NCBI RefSeq assembly: GCF_001881565.1
Contig: NZ_MPDJ01000005.1
Span: forward strand, 232,263 to 296,262
Direction: 5' to 3'
Length of the DNA stretch: 64,000 bases
Origin: Eisenbergiella tayi
Lineage (GTDB): Bacteria > Bacillota > Clostridia > Lachnospirales > Lachnospiraceae
In this document: positions 1-7,292 of the stretch, in pieces
Position numbering within the stretch: position 1 is the stretch's first letter
Layout of the letters: each line of letters starts with the position of its first letter
Position numbers and translations under genes: made by a program
The notes under the pieces: generated by a model
The model's database searches: none
The model's input: the letters and a program-made list of their open reading frames with translations, nothing else
What the model was told of the DNA's origin: nothing

Positions 1-325
1 CCGCATCAAGCTCCCTGCTGCCGCTGCTTTTTAAAGAAAGCGAGGGACTTCCCCCTTCCATCAGGATTCCCACCCCATAAGCATCCCCGCATTTTTCCTC
101 CAGTTCTTCCCTGGAGGATACCGCCTCTATTTCCGGTGATGCCGTAACCGCCGTTCCCTCCGGATTATAAAGATACACAGGAAAAATAGCCTGATCCGTT
201 TTTACATACACCAACTGGATATAGCAGGTATAAAGGAGCAGTGAGACAAAAGCCAGCAGGAAAAAATGTCCCGAAGCCATCAGCCGGATATCCTTCCAAA
301 GAAACGCCTTCCACTCTTTTTTCAT
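1..325 (-). CDS. ABC-2 type exporter permease, N-terminal part (cut by window edge)
   Basis: This is the membrane subunit of the exporter whose ATPase lies just upstream. Only the first 108 or so residues are visible, because the gene runs off the left edge. The protein opens with a short basic cytoplasmic segment (MKKEWKAFLWKD), then one membrane helix at about residues 20-39, then a hydrophilic stretch that would lie outside the membrane, the usual start of ABC-2 permeases. Its ATG overlaps the TGA of the ATPase gene (ATGA), so the two are translationally coupled. The frame is read directly from the sequence; the family assignment rests on topology and position, and the substrate cannot be told. 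Confidence 0.75.
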   Translation of the reverse strand, partial: MKKEWKAFLWKDIRLMASGHFFLLAFVSLLLYTCYIQLVYVKTDQAIFPVYLYNPEGTAVTASPEIEAVSSREELEEKCGDAYGVGILMEGGSPSLSLKSSGSRELDA

Positions 326-1164
326 CCCGTAAGCCCCCTTCCGGTCGTTTTCAGAAATACCTCCTCCAGGGTGGGTTCCTGGGAATGAATACTCACAATA
401 TCCTCAGGAAAGGTCAGCCCCAGCTCTTCCAGGGTGAAATCCCGCTGCACCCTCTCCCCGTCCTTACGGTATACCACCTGCACTGTTTTTCTGCTGTACC
501 TCTCCTTCAGACTTTCCGGTGTGTCCAGGGCCGCAATGCTTCCTTCCGCGAGAAATGCCACCCGGTCGCAGAGCAAATCCGCGTCCAGCATATTATGGGT
601 GGTAAGAAAAACCGTAGTCCCTTTTTTCCTTTCCTCTTCGATGATCTCCCGGAACAGAACAGCGCCGGAGGGATCCAGGCCGCTGGTAGGCTCATCCAGA
701 AAAAGGATATCCGGATTCCCCAAAAGCGCCCTGGCCATGCTCACCCGCTGACGCATTCCCTTGGAATAAGAAGCCACCGGCTTCTTCAGATAATCCATTT
801 TAAATTCCAGGCGTTCCAGAAGCGGCATGATATCCCGCCTCCTTTCCCGGGAATAAAAGGAAGAAAAAAACTTCAAATTATCCAGAGCGCTCAGATTCGT
901 ATACAGATACGGGAATTCAAACAATACCCCTATTTCCTGGTAAAATACCTTTCTGTCCGTCTTATCCGGCGTTTTTCCCATCAGTCTCACTTCCCCCTGA
1001 TAGCCTCCCTGAATACCGGTAAGGATCTTCTGGGTTGTGGACTTCCCCGAACCGTTTGGGCCGAGGAAGCCGAATATCTCACCTTTTTCCACCTCAAAAT
1101 CCAACCCTTTCAGCGCCTTCCTGCCCTTCTCATAGGAAAAGACGAGATCCTTTACTTCTATCAT
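322..1164 (-). CDS. ABC transporter ATP-binding protein
   Basis: Cytoplasmic ATPase of an ABC-2 type exporter, 280 residues, a normal length. Walker A is GPNGSGKST at residues 35-43. The signature is YSKGMRQR, a variant of LSGGQ seen in drug and lantibiotic exporters, followed by Walker B (ILFLDEPTSGLDP) and a switch histidine (LTTHNM). A longer frame exists upstream, but the start chosen here has a GGGGGGAAGAGGA ribosome site and overlaps the stop of the 49-residue ORF in front of it. It forms an operon with that ORF and the permease. The nearby two-component pair suggests control by cell-envelope or drug stress; the substrate is unknown. Confidence 0.9.
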   Translation of the reverse strand: MIEVKDLVFSYEKGRKALKGLDFEVEKGEIFGFLGPNGSGKSTTQKILTGIQGGYQGEVRLMGKTPDKTDRKVFYQEIGVLFEFPYLYTNLSALDNLKFFSSFYSRERRRDIMPLLERLEFKMDYLKKPVASYSKGMRQRVSMARALLGNPDILFLDEPTSGLDPSGAVLFREIIEEERKKGTTVFLTTHNMLDADLLCDRVAFLAEGSIAALDTPESLKERYSRKTVQVVYRKDGERVQRDFTLEELGLTFPEDIVSIHSQEPTLEEVFLKTTGRGLTG

Positions 1165-1310
1165 TCCTCTTCCCCCCATTTCTTTTTCTTGTCGTCCGGT
1201 TTCCGCCTTTTCCCCCACCATCGCATAAACAGGACTTTAACTGCCAATATCACAGCCATCCCCGCAATAATCCCTGCCCACTGAATCCATCCCCATCCGC
1301 TTCCTATCAT
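1161..1310 (-). CDS. Small membrane protein (49 aa), first gene of the ABC operon
   Basis: This short gene begins MIGSGWGWIQWAGIIAGMAV. It has one predicted membrane helix (about residues 8-29), then a strongly basic, tryptophan-containing tail (RWWGKRRKPDDKKKKW) ending in three glutamates. The ATG follows GGAGGCAGTT, an excellent ribosome site, and its TGA overlaps the ATG of the ATPase (ATGA), so it is almost certainly translated. I recognise no family. By position it could be a regulatory or accessory subunit of the exporter, or simply a coupling peptide that sets ATPase translation. Confidence 0.7.
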   Translation of the reverse strand: MIGSGWGWIQWAGIIAGMAVILAVKVLFMRWWGKRRKPDDKKKKWGEEE

Positions 1311-1393
1311 AACTGCCTCCTTTTTCTTTCAGAATCTGTTATAAGCTTCTGATAAAAGAATACTAACGGACAGCGAAATCCCCATGGGCGCCA

Positions 1394-1411
1394 TGTGAAA
1401 TCCGTGTGAAA
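1394..1411 (-). promoter_or_regulatory. Direct repeat, candidate response-regulator site
   Basis: On the minus strand TTTCACA occurs twice, 11 bp apart, about 85 bp upstream of the small ORF that opens the ABC operon. Tandem half-sites one helical turn apart are the usual arrangement for OmpR/PhoB-type regulators such as the one encoded at 2609-3283. The repeats are seen directly; the binding is inferred. Confidence 0.4.
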
Positions 1412-1447
1412 ATAACGCTTCCATTCTTCGGAGGTAATTTGTTCCAC

Positions 1448-1503
1448 AAAAAAGCAGCCTGCCCTGCCTTAAGTGATACACTCAAGGTAAAAGACATGCT
1501 GCC
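1448..1503 (-). terminator. Possible intrinsic terminator after the kinase gene
   Basis: Just beyond the kinase stop the minus strand can form a GCAGC/GCTGC closing stem around an inner 8-bp hairpin (CCTTGAGT/ACTTAAGG), followed by TTTTTT. The closing stem is short and the loop asymmetric, so this is a moderate call. Confidence 0.4.
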
Positions 1504-1523
1504 ATTTTTCATTTTTCCGTTTC

Positions 1524-2612
1524 TCAATCTTCGATTGGAGCAAAAAAGTAAAATTCCACCCCTTTTTCCCTGTTCCGAACCCCATACTTCCAGCCATGCA
1601 GTTCCAGTATTCCCGCCGCTATCGCAAGCCCCAGTCCGGCCCCCTCCGTACTCCGGCCTCCCACACGGTAAAATTTATCCCATACCCGGGGCAGATCCTC
1701 CTCCCGGATGCAGTCTCCCTCATTATAAACACCAAAACGTAAAAAGCCTTCTTCCTTTTCCAGAGTTATCCGCAGGATTCCTCCGGGACTCACATACTTC
1801 CTGGCATTGCCAATAAGATTATCCAGAACCTGCTCCATTTTTCCCTTATCCGCGCAGACCTGATACTCCATGGCAGGAAGCCGGTATTCCAGTTCAAATT
1901 CTTTCCATGGCAGATCCATCAGAAGCCTTCCGGCCTCTGTTTCCGTAAATTCCACAAAGCCGAAAAGCACAGGCGCAAGCTGTACCGCTCCGGCATCCAT
2001 GGCCGACAGCTCCAGCAGGGAGGTTATCATGCGGTTCATCCGTTCCGTTTCCCCTATGATAACCTGGGCATACTGCTTTCTTTTTTCCTCTTCTCCGGTA
2101 TCCTGCAGGCCTTCCGCATAGGCCCGGATAACACCGAGCGGCGTTTTCATCTCATGGGAAAGATTATCCGCCAGTTCCTTCCGCTCCGCCACCCTTCTTT
2201 TTTCCCGCTCCACCTCTGTCTCGAGACGGCCATTGATCGCCTCCAGCCGGGAAAGGGCATTCTCCAGGTTATCCGCCATCGTATTCAGATTCTGAGAAAG
2301 CATGCCGAACTCATCTGTGCTCTTCAGCTCACAGGGCCTGGAAAAATCCAGCCCCGCCATACGTCCCGCCGCTTCATTCAATTCATCCACCGGCCTGGTG
2401 ATAAAACGACCCAGCAGGTAATCCACCAGCAGGATCACCCCCAGCATCAGCAAAAACCAGATAAGAAAAGCGGCATCCTGCCCCACCGGCAGAACCGATG
2501 TGAATAAATAAAAAAGTACAATGGTTCCTCCCGCCAGCTTGGAGAGGAAAAATACCCTTTTCCGGATAGTATGCATGCCGAAATTATCTCTGCACCAGTT
2601 CCTAAGCTTCAT
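1524..2612 (-). CDS. Sensor histidine kinase
   Basis: Membrane sensor kinase of 362 residues. Two helices (about 21-41 and 47-67) are joined by a loop of only a few residues, so it has almost no extracellular sensing domain, a layout typical of kinases that sense within the membrane. A HAMP linker follows (about 68-120), then the HisKA box NLSHEMKTPLG with His153 as phosphate acceptor, and a HATPase domain with DNLIGNARKY (N box) and GAGLGLAIA (G box). Its start overlaps the stop of the response regulator gene (ATGA), so the two form one unit. The exporter operon just downstream is the likely target. Confidence 0.93.
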   Translation of the reverse strand: MKLRNWCRDNFGMHTIRKRVFFLSKLAGGTIVLFYLFTSVLPVGQDAAFLIWFLLMLGVILLVDYLLGRFITRPVDELNEAAGRMAGLDFSRPCELKSTDEFGMLSQNLNTMADNLENALSRLEAINGRLETEVEREKRRVAERKELADNLSHEMKTPLGVIRAYAEGLQDTGEEEKRKQYAQVIIGETERMNRMITSLLELSAMDAGAVQLAPVLFGFVEFTETEAGRLLMDLPWKEFELEYRLPAMEYQVCADKGKMEQVLDNLIGNARKYVSPGGILRITLEKEEGFLRFGVYNEGDCIREEDLPRVWDKFYRVGGRSTEGAGLGLAIAAGILELHGWKYGVRNREKGVEFYFFAPIED

Positions 2613-3283
2613 AGGCGCACCTCAAATTTATAACCGGAACGTATCAGCGTGACAATCCACTGCCCTTCGCTTCCCAACTTCTGCCTGAGCGTTTTGACAT
2701 GTGTATCCACCGTACGGCTGTTTCCCGCAAAATCATATCCCCATATCCGATCCAGGAGCTGTTCCCTGGTAAAGACCATTCCGGGATGGCTTAAAAAAAA
2801 GAAAAGCAGCTCATATTCCATATGGGTAAGAGCCGCCTCCTGTCCGTCTACATATACCTTACGGGCGGAAGGCATCAAAGTGATTTTGCCGGCGCTTAAG
2901 GCCTCCGCCTCCAGTTCCCTGGCGCTTGTCCTGCGCAGCAGGGCATTCACCTTAGCCAGCAGCACCCTGGGGCTGAAGGGCTTCGTCATATAATCATCGG
3001 CTCCGAATTCATACCCCTTCAGCTTATCCTCCTCCGCCGCCCTGGCCGTCAGAAGAATGATGGGGATCCCGCTCCGTTCCCTCACCAGCCGGCAGACTGT
3101 AAACCCGTCCAGATGAGGCATCATCACATCCAAAATCAGCAAATCAGCGCAATCCTCCTTCAAGAGGGCCAGCGCTTCTATCCCATCCTCCGCAGTCACG
3201 CAGCTATGCCCGCCCCGGCGCATATACTCCACAATAATATCCTGCATCTGCTTTTCATCTTCTGCCACCATGATTCTGGCCAT
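2609..3283 (-). CDS. OmpR-family response regulator
   Basis: Cytoplasmic DNA-binding regulator, 224 residues. The receiver domain has the acidic pocket AEDE near the start, phosphate acceptor Asp52 (LDVMMPHLDG) and the conserved lysine in TKPFSP. The C-terminal half is an OmpR-type winged helix (about 125-224, ending RSGYKFEVRL). It lies 15 bp after a diguanylate cyclase gene and overlaps the kinase gene by 4 bp. The paired direct repeat at 1394-1411 is a candidate target site. Confidence 0.95.
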   Translation of the reverse strand: MARIMVAEDEKQMQDIIVEYMRRGGHSCVTAEDGIEALALLKEDCADLLILDVMMPHLDGFTVCRLVRERSGIPIILLTARAAEEDKLKGYEFGADDYMTKPFSPRVLLAKVNALLRRTSARELEAEALSAGKITLMPSARKVYVDGQEAALTHMEYELLFFFLSHPGMVFTREQLLDRIWGYDFAGNSRTVDTHVKTLRQKLGSEGQWIVTLIRSGYKFEVRL

Positions 3284-3298
3284 AGCTGCTCCTATCCT

Positions 3299-4507
3299 TT
3301 ATTCCCTGCAGAATTCTTCCTGATTATACCGGTAAATACAATTTCTTCCTGAACTTTTCGCACAATAAAGGGCCTTATCCGCATAACGGATAGCGTTTTC
3401 CCCCTTCTCCAATTCCCTTGTATTTCCCTTCCATATCCCTATACTTACCGTGACCTTTTTCCAGGGGGTATCCTCTCTTGGAATATTGGCCGAATCGATA
3501 TGTTTCATCAAAGCCTCTTCCATCCGTGATTCTTCCCCGGGCTGTTTTGAAATCCGCACAAGAAGGAATTCTTCCCCGCCGTATCGGATTGCCGCCGTTC
3601 CTTCTATCTGCTCATACTCTTCCAGAATATCCGCAATTTTTTTCAGGCAAACGTCGCCTTCCAGATGTCCGTAGGTATCGTTATACTGCTTGAAATAATC
3701 AATATCCACCATGATCATTTCAAGATAACAGTCCTTATTTTGATATTCTTCAAAATGATCCAGAATCTTTTCCATTAAGTAACGCCTGTTATGCAGGCCC
3801 GTAAGCTGATCGGTAAAAGCCATCTCATGCAGCTTGTCATTTGCTTTCTGGATTTTCTTGTACTGCATGGAAATGATTTCCCTGTCCCTGAATTCCGCCT
3901 CCACGCTCCGGTTATATCGGATGGATATGAAAACAGAAAGAAAGGTTACAAAGGTCCCGTTTATTATATTGCCGAACAGGTTTTCCTTATTCACCCCGCT
4001 TACAACAAGGAGCACCACCACCACTCCCCAGTTAATTGAAAAAAACAAAATGCTTTCCAAAGGCTCCATCAGCAGGAGCGCCGCTATGGTTGGTATGAGG
4101 TAACAGTATACGCCGATGGTATTCCCTCCAAATTGCTCCAGCATGGTAATTCCTATGCACCAGATAAACAAAATACAGGTATAAACGCGTCTCAGTATAA
4201 TAACCGAGTGAAACCTCCCCGATTTAACCAGATTTATATAGCCTGTCAGGAAAAAGCTCGTCGCTATCAGCAGCATGGAATACAGCGAAAAATATCCTAT
4301 CCTCCTGGGTGATATAAAAGGGCCTCCCTTCCGAAAAGAAAAAATCAATATCATACAGGCCTGCATGGCTATAATGATACCCGCCATATTCCGCTCAATG
4401 CGAAACGCTTTTCTTGTATAATATTCCTCAAACCGTTCCTTCTGTTCCGGAAGAATTATGGGTTTCATAGTCTGTCTCAGCTTATCCCCATATTTGCTTA
4501 TGTTCAT
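3299..4507 (-). CDS. Membrane diguanylate cyclase (GGDEF)
   Basis: Makes cyclic di-GMP from two GTP. The N-terminal half (about 40-200) holds six or so hydrophobic helices and no recognisable sensor fold. The GGDEF domain follows, with the usual opening DQLTGLHNRR at 233-242, metal-site IDYFKQYNDTYGH, and the catalytic GGEEF at 310-314. The inhibitory I-site position (301-304) reads IEGT rather than RxxD, so simple product inhibition is not expected. The start with GAGGTACAGTGC in front is used; Met14 is an alternative. It may be co-transcribed with the two-component genes 15 bp downstream. Confidence 0.92.
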   Translation of the reverse strand: MNISKYGDKLRQTMKPIILPEQKERFEEYYTRKAFRIERNMAGIIIAMQACMILIFSFRKGGPFISPRRIGYFSLYSMLLIATSFFLTGYINLVKSGRFHSVIILRRVYTCILFIWCIGITMLEQFGGNTIGVYCYLIPTIAALLLMEPLESILFFSINWGVVVVLLVVSGVNKENLFGNIINGTFVTFLSVFISIRYNRSVEAEFRDREIISMQYKKIQKANDKLHEMAFTDQLTGLHNRRYLMEKILDHFEEYQNKDCYLEMIMVDIDYFKQYNDTYGHLEGDVCLKKIADILEEYEQIEGTAAIRYGGEEFLLVRISKQPGEESRMEEALMKHIDSANIPREDTPWKKVTVSIGIWKGNTRELEKGENAIRYADKALYCAKSSGRNCIYRYNQEEFCRE

Positions 4508-4551
4508 GCACTGTACCTCATATATTGTATTTGCTTTCTTTCATGATTCCT

Positions 4552-4890
4552 TTACCGCCTGTCGTCTGCATCAAGGAGCTTACGCTGGGTTTTAAGGAGT
4601 TCCCTCGCCATAAGCAGAAGAAACCGCTGGGTTTCCGGAACCAGACAATTGAATATTTCCATGAATTCCTTTTCATAAGGAGAATCCAGAAACATGCCCC
4701 CTTCACCAGTAATAAACCATTTTTCATTTACATGAAATGCAGAGCAGATTACCTTCACATACTTATCAGACAACGGACGGTTTCCGTTTTCTATCATAGA
4801 ATATGCGGTCTGTGTAATACCCAGATATTTGGCAAAGTCGGTCTGATTCAGCCCCAATTCCTTCCGCACTTCCTTTAAACGATGAATCAT
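4552..4890 (-). CDS. XRE-family transcriptional regulator
   Basis: Small helix-turn-helix protein of 112 residues when started at MIHRLKEVRKEL, the ATG preceded by GGAGGGATTTT; the longer frame upstream has no ribosome site. The helix-turn-helix lies in residues 3-60 (LNQTDFAKYLGITQTAYSMI, then ENGNRPLSDKYVKVICSAF), followed by a short segment often seen in phage-like repressors (NEKWFITGEG) and a helical tail. A 22-bp palindrome sits directly in front of the gene, so autoregulation is likely. The target beyond itself is unknown. Confidence 0.85.
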   Translation of the reverse strand: MIHRLKEVRKELGLNQTDFAKYLGITQTAYSMIENGNRPLSDKYVKVICSAFHVNEKWFITGEGGMFLDSPYEKEFMEIFNCLVPETQRFLLLMARELLKTQRKLLDADDRR

Positions 4891-4908
4891 AAAATCCCTC
4901 CACATATG

Positions 4909-4930
4909 TTGTAATATTAAGTTATCACAA
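4909..4930 (-). promoter_or_regulatory. Palindromic operator candidate for the XRE regulator
   Basis: The 22-bp near-perfect palindrome TTGTGATA-N6-TATTACAA lies 19 bp upstream of the regulator's ATG, between it and the end of hemL. Position and symmetry suggest the binding site of a dimeric repressor, probably the adjacent XRE protein. Confidence 0.5.
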
Positions 4931-4948
4931 ACAATATAATAAGGCAAG

Positions 4949-6220
4949 TTATAAAATCATTCCGCTTTTCCCATATTCTTTTACCATATCGCAGGTCATA
5001 TCAATCATCTCCGCGCTATGGGCCGCCGATACAAACATGGCCTCAAACTGAGAGGGCGCCACATAAATCCCCTTTTCCAGCATCCATCCGAAATATCTGG
5101 CAAAAGCCGCGGTATCTGAGGTCATGACACTTTGGTAATCCCTCACCCTTTCTCTTGTAAAAAACGGGGAAAGCAGGGAGCCCACACGATTCACCGTAAG
5201 TCCGGTTTCCCGGTATGCCTCCTCCAGACGGGCCGCCGACTGATCGATCTGGGCATAGATTTCCGGATGGGCAATCAGCAGTTTCAGCATTTCCGTCCCC
5301 GCCGTCACCGCAATCGGGTTTCCGGACAGGGTTCCCGCCTGGTATACTGCGCCGCAGGGAGCCACGCAGGACATCACATCCCGGCGGCCGCCGTATGCCG
5401 CCAGAGGCATTCCCCCGCCCACGATTTTACCGAAGGTGGAAAGATCCGGCGTCACGCCGTAATAGCCCTGTGCCCCGCCGAGTCCCAGACGGAATCCGGT
5501 GATCACCTCATCAAAAATCAGCAGCGCCCCATATGCATCCGCCGCTTCACGCAGTGCGGCAAGGAAACCTTCTTCGGGAGGAACCACGCCCATGTTGGCC
5601 GCCACCGGCTCCACCACAATACAGGCTACCTGCCCCTCATTCTCTTCCAGTAATCTGCGAACCGATTCGATATCATTGTATTCCGCCAGAAGCGTCGCCG
5701 CCGCATAGCCCGCGGGCACGCCGGCGCTGTCCGGCACAGAGCCGGTCAGCAGCCCGGAACCTGCCTTGACCAGCAGGCCGTCGGAATGGCCATGATAACA
5801 GCCGGTGAACTTGATTATTTTTTCCCTTCCGGTAAAGCCCCTGGCCGCACGCACCGCACTCATTACCGCTTCCGTACCGGAATTGACAAGACGCATCATT
5901 TCCATAGAGGGGACGCAGGACTGTATCAGCTGCGCGAGCTCCACCTCTTTTTCCGTAGGCGCGCCGAAGGTCAGGCCGTTTTCACAGGCCTTCTGAACTG
6001 CCTCCACCACCGAAGGGACCGCATGTCCCAGGATTCCCGGCCCCCAGGAGCATACATAATCCAGATACCTGTTGCCGTCCGCATCATAAAGATAGGCGCC
6101 TTTCGCCTTTTCCACAAAAAAGGGAGTTCTTCCCACCGAACGGAAGGCCCTCACAGGACTGTTCACTCCGCCCGGCATCAGTTTTCCCGCCCGTTCAAAT
6201 AATTCTTCTGATTTTGTCAA
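4949..6220 (-). CDS. hemL: Glutamate-1-semialdehyde 2,1-aminomutase
   Basis: PLP enzyme that converts glutamate-1-semialdehyde to 5-aminolevulinate, the second step of the C5 pathway. At 423 residues it is full length. Family marks include MPGGVNSPVRAFRSVG near the N-terminus, the cofactor-binding FDEVITGFR, and STFGKIVGGGMP, whose lysine (about residue 265) forms the Schiff base. The start codon is TTG, with AGGAAACAAAA in front; no ATG fits better. It is the last gene of the hemA-sirC-hemC-cobA/hemD-hemB-hemL series, 58 bp after hemB. Confidence 0.97.
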   Translation of the reverse strand: MTKSEELFERAGKLMPGGVNSPVRAFRSVGRTPFFVEKAKGAYLYDADGNRYLDYVCSWGPGILGHAVPSVVEAVQKACENGLTFGAPTEKEVELAQLIQSCVPSMEMMRLVNSGTEAVMSAVRAARGFTGREKIIKFTGCYHGHSDGLLVKAGSGLLTGSVPDSAGVPAGYAAATLLAEYNDIESVRRLLEENEGQVACIVVEPVAANMGVVPPEEGFLAALREAADAYGALLIFDEVITGFRLGLGGAQGYYGVTPDLSTFGKIVGGGMPLAAYGGRRDVMSCVAPCGAVYQAGTLSGNPIAVTAGTEMLKLLIAHPEIYAQIDQSAARLEEAYRETGLTVNRVGSLLSPFFTRERVRDYQSVMTSDTAAFARYFGWMLEKGIYVAPSQFEAMFVSAAHSAEMIDMTCDMVKEYGKSGMIL

Positions 6221-6278
6221 TTTTGTTTCCTGCCTTTCCGTTTCGCACAGTGTCTATACTCTGATGCCGCGCTCCGCT

Positions 6279-7259
6279 TTATTCCCGCGGGGTATTTGAC
6301 TCTGCCAGCCACTTCGCCATATCCAGCGCATGATAAGTGATAATAATTTTGGCACCGGCCCGTTTCATCGCCGTAAGATTTTCCGTCACAATCCGTCTCT
6401 CATCAATCCATCCGTTTGCCGCAGCCGCTTTTACCATGGAATATTCCCCGCTTACATTATAAACCGCCAGCGGAAGGCTTACCGTCATGGCCGCCTCCTT
6501 CAATACATCCAGATAGGCGAGGCCCGGTTTCACCATAACCACGTCCGCGCCTTCCTGGATATCGGAATAAATCTCACGCAGCGCTTCCTGCCCATTGGCG
6601 AAATCCATCTGATAGCTTTTCCTGTCCCCAAACCCGGGAGCGGAATGGGCGGCATCCCGGAACGGCCCATAATAGGCAGATGCGAATTTAGCGCTGTAGG
6701 CCATAATCGGGATATCCGTAAAACCGTTCTCATCAAGGGCTTCTCTGATTGCCGCAACCCGTCCGTCCATCATATCGGAAGGCGCTATCATATCCGCCCC
6801 GGCTTCCGCCAGGGTTACGGACATCGCTGACAGCAGAGGAAGGGTTTCATCATTCAGAATTTTTCCATCCTTTACCACACCGCAGTGGCCGTGGGAGGTA
6901 TATTCACAAAGACACACATCCACGATACAATAAATATCGGGATAATTTTTCTTTATGTAAGCTACCGCTCTCTGGGTAATCCCGTCCCTGGCATAAGCCT
7001 GGCTCCCCATCTCATCCTTGCAGGCGGGAATTCCGAACAGAAGGACACCGGAAATACCGCTTGCCTTCACTTCTTCCATGATTTCTCCCAGACGGTCAAT
7101 GGAATACTGATAAACTCCCGGCATGGAAGCCACCGGATTTTTTATATTTTCCCCTTCGATCACAAATATGGGATAAATAAAATCCGCGGGATGCAGCCTT
7201 GTCTCCCGCATCATGGAACGGATTGTCTCATTTTTACGAAGTCGTCTGAATCTTTGCAT
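6279..7259 (-). CDS. hemB: Delta-aminolevulinic acid dehydratase (porphobilinogen synthase)
   Basis: Condenses two 5-aminolevulinate molecules to porphobilinogen. It has the normal 326 residues. The three zinc-binding cysteines of the zinc-dependent class are present in DVCLCEYTSHGHCG, and the two active-site lysines lie in MAYSAKFASAYYGPF and VMVKPGLAYLD. It follows the cobA-hemD gene by 33 bp in the same operon. Confidence 0.97.
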   Translation of the reverse strand: MQRFRRLRKNETIRSMMRETRLHPADFIYPIFVIEGENIKNPVASMPGVYQYSIDRLGEIMEEVKASGISGVLLFGIPACKDEMGSQAYARDGITQRAVAYIKKNYPDIYCIVDVCLCEYTSHGHCGVVKDGKILNDETLPLLSAMSVTLAEAGADMIAPSDMMDGRVAAIREALDENGFTDIPIMAYSAKFASAYYGPFRDAAHSAPGFGDRKSYQMDFANGQEALREIYSDIQEGADVVMVKPGLAYLDVLKEAAMTVSLPLAVYNVSGEYSMVKAAAANGWIDERRIVTENLTAMKRAGAKIIITYHALDMAKWLAESNTPRE

Positions 7260-7292
7260 CCTGCTCTCCTTTTACGGCTCTTCCCGGGAAAT

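Noticed and set aside
4552..4947. Longer form of the XRE regulator with 19 extra N-terminal residues
   Set aside because: It would start with no ribosome site and would place the palindromic operator inside the coding region. The shorter start has GGAGGGA.
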